64,000 bases of DNA from Lunularia cruciata (Eukaryota > Streptophyta > Marchantiopsida > Lunulariales > Lunulariaceae). The notes below the pieces were generated by a model. That model was not told the DNA's origin, made no database searches, and saw only the letters and a program-made list of their open reading frames with translations. The translations under genes were made by a program, and so were the position numbers. The stretch is taken from NCBI GenBank assembly GCA_948567375.1, contig OX419755.1, forward strand, positions 28,773,001 to 28,837,000. The letters are read 5' to 3'. This document shows, in pieces, positions 58,890-64,000 of the stretch. Each line of letters opens with the position of its first letter. The stretch's first letter is position 1.

Positions 58890-59996
58890 CTACCTTAAAT
58901 ACAATTTACCTAGAAAAAACGTTTGGCAATTGTCATATAACAATACCAAGTCATCTTCTTGAATAGCCACAGGCTTGATCCTCTTATCGTGCCAGACTTT
59001 CCACTGTTCTTGTACTTCCTTCATGGTTTGCATTGCATCATCCCTTTTCTCTTCTAACCATATCAGTTGGTGGATCCAAAGATCTTGGCTTTCTTCCTCC
59101 GACAATTGTTCTTTGCACAAAATCCAATATGTTGGTACTTCAAATTCAATTGGTAGTATGGGATGCAATCCGTATGTCAAGAAATATGGAGTTTGCTTGG
59201 TGGTAATCTTGTCAGTTGTTCTATATGCACACAAAGCTGCAGGTAACTTTGTGTCCCAATTGTAGGCATAATTAGCTGTCACCTTGTTCAAAATTTTACA
59301 CAACAATCCATTGGCCTTCTTTGTTAGTCCATTTGCTTTTGGATTGTAGGGAATCGTCTTTCGATGTTTAATCTAGAAGTACTTGGTTAACATTTTCACC
59401 ATAGAGTTCAAAAAATGAGTTCCCTGATCATTGACCAATTCCAAAGGACATCCGTGATAGGAAATGATGTGTTGGAAGAAAAATTCTACAATTGCTTTTG
59501 CATCATCTCTCCGTGTTGCTTCTACTTCTACCATCTTGGTAGCATAATCAATGCATGCCAAGATATACCTCTTTCTTGTGACTTGGATCACTGGTTGAAT
59601 TGGACCCACAAAATCAATACCCCATTTCTTGAATGGGGCCAATGGCAATATTGGTCTCAAAGGTCATTGGGAAGTAGCCGTCATTTTTCCTATTCTTTGA
59701 CAAGCATCACAATGTCAAATATGGGCATAAGTATCTTTATACATTGTTGGCCACCAATACCCTACTAAAAGAATTTTCTTCACAATATTCTTTAATGCAT
59801 AATGTCCTCTTGATGGTTTAGAGTGTAAGGATTCAATGACTCCTCTGATTTTGTATGCCTCCAAACATCTCCAAAGTACTTCATCTTTGCCCATCTTAAA
59901 CAAAATGTTGTGTTTTAATTGGTACGGTCCCATCTTCCTAAGGAACACTATTCTTTGCTCCGGGTCCAGCCCTTCAAGACAATGATATGTATGCAA
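58890..59996 (-). pseudogene. Integrase of D2
   Basis: The zinc-binding region has HSKPSRGHYALK and CDACQ-like residues. The core has WGIDFVGPIQP (first Asp) and LVNDQGTHFLN (second Asp). At the third position, where a Glu is expected after PxxNGxx, the sequence is YNPKANGLTKKANG, so a Lys replaces it. The C-terminal part has YRTTDKITTKQTPYFLTYG and RDDAMQTMKEVQEQW. One stop is at the end of the DQG block. Confidence 0.7.
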
Positions 59997-60026
59997 AAAG
60001 TGTTATTTGGCCGCATACCTTGTACT

Positions 60027-60490
60027 TCAAACAATTAGATGATATAGCTCTTCATCAAGAAATTGATCATAGACTTCCAAGTCTTGGTCTTGAGTTTCTA
60101 ACCTGGACAAGAAGTCCACATTTGAATGCAAAGCTCCCTTCCTTAGTTGTATAGTGTATGTGAATTCTTGTAACAACAAGATCCATCTTGCAATTTGCCC
60201 GGACAAATCTGCCTTCTTGACCAAAATGTTGCAATGCATAATGGTCAACATAGAAGACAAACTAGTATCCCAACAAGTAGTGGTGAAATTTCTTGCAAGC
60301 ATAAACCATTCCAAGTGCTTCTCTTTCAGTTGTCAAATAATACTTTTCTGAAAATAATAATTGTTGGCTGGCATAATAAATTGGATTGTCCTTCTTCTTC
60401 TTGTCCTTTTGACTTAAGAAAACTCCAATTGCTGTGGAAAAAGTATCCACATACACATGAAAAGGGGCATCCCAATTTGGGGCCCTCATA
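60027..60490 (-). pseudogene. RNase H of D2
   Basis: FHVYVDTFSTAIGVFLSQ carries the first catalytic Asp, then PIYYASQQL, and TTEREALGMVYACKKFHHYL the Glu. The ending SNVDFLSRL, with the Asp, completes the domain. All three acidic positions are kept. Confidence 0.7.
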
Positions 60491-60499
60491 ACTAGTGCT

Positions 60500-61412
60500 T
60501 CAACTAGTTAATTTTTTCAATACTTGGAAGGCTTCTTCTTGTTTTGCTTCCCACAAGTAGTCTTTGGACTTCTTTAGAACCTTTGTAAGGGGTGCTGCAA
60601 GCATTGCATAGTTTGAAACAAAGCGTCTATAGTAGCCGACATGTCCCAAGAAGGCTCTCAGCTCCCAAATGTTCTTTGTGGATTCCAAAGCTGAGATTAC
60701 TTTAACCTTCTTGACATTGACTTCAATACCTTGGCTTGACATCCAATGCCTAGGAGAATTCACTCTATCATTGTGAAGAAGCATTTCTCTAGGTGTAATG
60801 AAACACCGGCAAACCGACACCTTTCAAAAGTTTGGCAAAGGTAATCCAAATGTACATCTTTTTGCCAAAACACACAAAAATCATCAATGAAGACTTCCAC
60901 AAATTTGGGCAGAAAATCTTTGAAGATTGCATTCATCATCCGTTGGAAAGTAGCGGGAGCATTACACAACCCAAAGGGCATTATTTGTAAGCAAAAGTGC
61001 TCCAATCGGTAGTGAATGTGGTTTTATCCTTGCCCTCTTCTTGAATGGATACTTGATTGTACCATGAAAATCCATCAAGAAAACTATAGCAAGGGTAACT
61101 AGCTACTTGATCCAAAATTGTATCTGTAAAAAGTAAAGGATGATGATCCTTCCTCGTTATTGCATTCAACTTGTGAAAATCTTGGCACACTCAAATCTTC
61201 CTAGTTTTCTTCTTTGGGACAATGACAATGAGTGAGACCCACTCACTACGTAAGACAGGAAAGATTATTCCAACCCCTAAGTACTTATCAATTTTGTCTT
61301 TCACCAAGAGTGAGTACTTCAAGTTCAAGCGGTATTGCCTTTGCCAAACTGGAACTACATCTTCAACTAGATCAATCCGGTGTTCTCCAAATTCTTGTGG
61401 AATACCCGGCAT
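60500..61412 (-). pseudogene. Reverse transcriptase of D2
   Basis: RT motifs in order: EFGEHRIDL, then VWQRQYRLNLKY, SEWVSLIVIVPKKK, VCQDFHKLNAITRKDHHPL, SFLDGFSWYNQVSI and [19 protein letters not shown]. The catalytic box is FIDDF in FVEVFIDDFCVFW, then FLGHVGYYRRFV. The usual connection to RNase H follows. The frame is shifted or stopped about three times. Confidence 0.75.
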
Positions 61413-61634
61413 TTGATCAATAGACCAAGCAAATACATCCTAGAATTCTATAAATAGTGCAGTGTATCCTGCCAACTCCTCCAAAGTGACTGTCTTTGAA
61501 ATCTTCAAAATTTTTTCTTTGGTCAAGACAACATCTTGACAATCATTGGGGTTGATGACTCCTTCTACATGACTTACTCAACTTAATCCAAGATGAATTG
61601 CAATCAAACCCTCTTCCTCCAAGTTGTATTCACT

Positions 61635-62160
61635 TTAGGTGATGTTGTATGGGTCTTTGTCTTTGACCTCTACCTTGTAGCATTCCAAGTAATTGACTTG
61701 GACTTTGTCTTTGGAGTCTTCTAAAGAGAAAGACAATGAATCTTTGGATTCATCTTTGTCTTCCAACAAAGTTGTTTCCCCAAGGTGGGGAACCTTTGTC
61801 CAACTCACTATCACCAGCTTCTGATCTTTGGACAAAATGTCCTTAAACCTTAACTTTTGCTGGTGCCAATCCACAATAACCTGGGCAATGTACAGCCAGG
61901 GTCTTTTGATCAAGAGAGGGTAACCAGTTTGGGTTATTGGTTGCAACACAATGTAGTTTAACTTGAAGGGCACCCCTCTTATGATCATACTGATATTTGA
62001 CAGCATGCCCAAAGGCCGTCTCCTAGTTTGATCCGCAAATTTCAGAATTTGGGGTGTTGGTTCAAACATTGTATACCCTAATCAATGTGCAATGTCTTCT
62101 TTCATGACATACACACTTGACCCCGAATCAATGGGTATGGATGTGATCATGCAGCTTGCG
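61635..62160 (-). pseudogene. Aspartic protease of D2
   Basis: The active site reads IPIDSGSSVYV (DSG at 62129-62121). It is followed by LGYTMFEPTPQ, GVPFKLNYIVLQP and GYPLLIKRPWLYI. The last corresponds to the GRPWL flap-region motif of plant gypsy proteases, with Lys for Gly. One stop lies between the active site and 62069. Confidence 0.65.
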
Positions 62161-62162
62161 AT

Positions 62163-64000
62163 CTACGCATCCACTTTGGGAGATCCCAAATCATCTTGTT
62201 CAATATGATAAATTGTGGGCAAGTCTTTCTTGGTCATTGCCCTTACTTTCTTGAGGGCTGAACTCAACTGCTTCTTGTAGAGCTTGTTGTCCTCCCATAA
62301 TTGCTTAAATGTGACATTAGCACTTGTAGACGCCAAATCAACCACAATATCATACTGTGGTACTCCTCTTAACTTCAGTTTCTTCACCTTTGTCTTTGAG
62401 TCCAAAGTCTATCCTTGTTCAAATCGGACTTCAGGGTGCTTCAAGATGGTGATTGGAGTACTAATGGCCTTGACCCAATGTTCTTTGGGTTGACCAAATT
62501 TAGCTTGGATCAAGTCCTTTACTTCAGACCGGATATCCGCCGGAAAAATGGGAGGCTTCATCTTTGTATCCTCCTCCAAACTCATCTCTTGCATTCTAAG
62601 CACTGCTTCCATGAATTCTTTCTACAAAGCTTTAGCTAGAATCTTTTCCTCGGCAGAAAGGATAGCTTTTGGGTGCAACCTCTTCACCTTTTGTGAAGAC
62701 AAAGAAGTAGTTCTCACTTCTTTGGGATAACACTTCTTTTTACTTGCGCATGTCTCAACCTTCAAAATTTTGAGGTCTAGCCATTCTCCTTCTGAAGCAG
62801 GACTCCCTTCTTGAGGCTTCTTCTCCTCAAGTGTTATACAATTTACATTTGTATCCCCTTTCGCTTGGAATGCATCATGCTCAACGGGGGCCTATACATA
62901 TTTTACAGGCGGCTTTGAGTTTGGTGGTTGTGGGCACTGGTTTCTTGTATGCCCTGATCCCTTACAATTTCTACAGAGTGGAATGTACCCAATTTGTTAT
63001 CTTGGCTCCGGACAATTTGGAGACCAATGTCCCATCAAGCCACAATTATAACAAGCACTCGATGCAACATTTTGAGGCCTATTTTGGGCGCCCATTGGTG
63101 GTCTTCATGGAGGAGCATTATTTTTATACTCCCTTGGTCCATACCTCGAACCTTGAAACAATGTGCTCACCTTAGGCTGTACCTCTTGGGTTTGGTACAC
63201 AGCCTCATCTTCCTCACTTTGGTCCCAACCGAGAACCCAATCAATTTATTGCACTGGAAATGTAGTGCGTGTCAAACACTCCATATTAGCATGGTTGGAT
63301 TTACCACACGTAGTGCACCATACATTTGGTATTCCAAATGACGGAAGCTTTCTTTGGTCCTTAGCTCCAATCATCTAGATCTTGAAATCTGCAAACTCTT
63401 TAATAAGAGTCTCCAACTTTTGATCCGCCTTATGTACATTCTTTGCTGGTGGTGTTACTGGTTTCTTTCCTTCATATCTTTGTCTTGGCTTTGATTCTTC
63501 TTTGGATTCTGAAGAAGAACTTGAAGATGTGGAAGATTCCTCCAAAGAAGGGGATGTGCTGCAAGAAGCTCTCCTTCTAGGCTACTTGCCTTTCTTCTCT
63601 CAATTTCTTTGGTTGCTGGATGAATGAGAGTGAGCTGCCTCATATTGGGCAACATGTTTGAGTTCTTTGTCCAAGGAAGTTACATTCCTCTCCCTAGCAG
63701 AGATACGAATCTCCGGTGAAAGTCCATCAAGGAACCAGGTAATGGCTTGGGCATCAAAGTAACCCACCACACCGGATTGTTTTGGAACTTGGTTCAATTG
63801 GCTATGAACCACTCAAAGTAGTCTCTAAACTTTTCCTTCCTTGGTCCAAATCATTGAGTGCTGCAAAGACACTTGTATCATAATCAACTTCCCAAAATCG
63901 TTCTAGGAAGCCATTTTGTAAGTCTGCCCAGTCAGTTGGTGTGAACCTCTTCTAGGTTACATGGGTGTACCAACTTTGAGGTTTCTTTTGGAGTAGACTT
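62163..64000 (-). pseudogene. gag of D2 with two zinc knuckles
   Basis: Gag core at 63812-63600 (AITWFLDGLSPEIRISARER). Two perfect CCHC knuckles follow: CYNCGLMGHWSPNC (63053-63012) and CRNCKGSGHTRNQC (62975-62934). A long linker (62612-62163) has LQAKFGQ-like and TFKQLWEDNKLYKKQ sequence leading to the protease. The N-terminus is outside the window. A few stops interrupt the frame. Confidence 0.65.

Larger units (their letters stand above)
58702..64000 (-). mobile_element. D2: Ty3/gypsy internal region, gag to integrase, incomplete at window end
   Basis: On the minus strand the order is gag (64000-62163), protease, RT (61412-60500), RNase H (60490-60027) and integrase (59996-58890), then the polypurine tract and giant LTR. 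The sequence after integrase (LADLEGNPFATQVNGWKVRKYW) resembles the C-terminus of non-chromodomain gypsy elements of the Tat/Athila kind. No chromodomain is present. The 5' LTR lies beyond the window. Stops and shifts are scattered but most domains keep long frames. Confidence 0.75.

Noticed and set aside
1-64000. tRNA, rRNA, CRISPR arrays or bacterial-type operons
   Set aside because: None seen. Gene structure, introns and retrotransposons are eukaryotic. Primer-site matches to tRNA ends at 34905 and 34222 are parts of retroelements, not tRNA genes.

Overview
The window looks like a nuclear contig from a land plant. Its three complete genes are plant genes: a long eIF4B-type protein, an SRP receptor beta GTPase, and the chloroplast light-harvesting-like protein LIL3 with a transit peptide. 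They have short introns (about 90 to 630 bp) with GT-AG borders. The species cannot be fixed from the sequence. A seed-free plant is possible but unproven.

Layout. Positions 1-16,600 are a gene island, all on the + strand: eIF4B-like (40-4372), SRPRB (6826-8454) and LIL3 (11739-13470). The spaces between hold UTRs, a 137-bp tandem duplication and otherwise unrecognised sequence. At about 16.66-17.14 kb a cluster of inverted repeats marks an abrupt change to AT-rich DNA. From there to the end I see no host gene, only nested and decayed LTR retrotransposons.

Retrotransposon layers. (1) An old Ty1/copia element on the - strand spans about 20.07-34.53 kb. Its reverse transcriptase is split by about 9.4 kb of later insertions. 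(2) Family A is a 670-690 bp LTR seen three times (22469-23159 +, 28597-29269 -, 53366-54032 +). (3) Family B is a chromovirus (Ty3/gypsy with chromodomain) in three copies: B1 34532-36408 +, B2 36409-39230 + and B3 47941-52535 - with both LTRs. (4) Element C is a Ty3/gypsy element on + at 43.06-47.67 kb with all pol domains visible. (5) Family D is a Ty3/gypsy element without a visible chromodomain. D2 on the - strand (55251 to beyond 64000) shows gag with two zinc knuckles, protease, RT, RNase H, integrase, a polypurine tract and its 3' LTR. D1 (24530-28306) is a solo LTR of the same family flanked by a perfect 5-bp target duplication.

Most notable observation. The family D LTR is about 3.5-3.8 kb long. 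Its U3 part contains, in the sense direction, a protein frame of about 750 residues (conserved N-terminal domain, acidic middle, long coiled coil, acidic C-terminus) that matches no family I recognise. It sits between the polypurine tract and a conserved TATTTAA box, so the frame is part of the LTR and is duplicated with it. A third, more divergent relative of the same protein lies at 23.5-30.2 kb on the + strand, interrupted by D1 itself. Other points worth a look are perfect heat-shock-element-like repeats in the chromovirus LTRs and a perfect 36-bp palindrome on one LTR TATA box.
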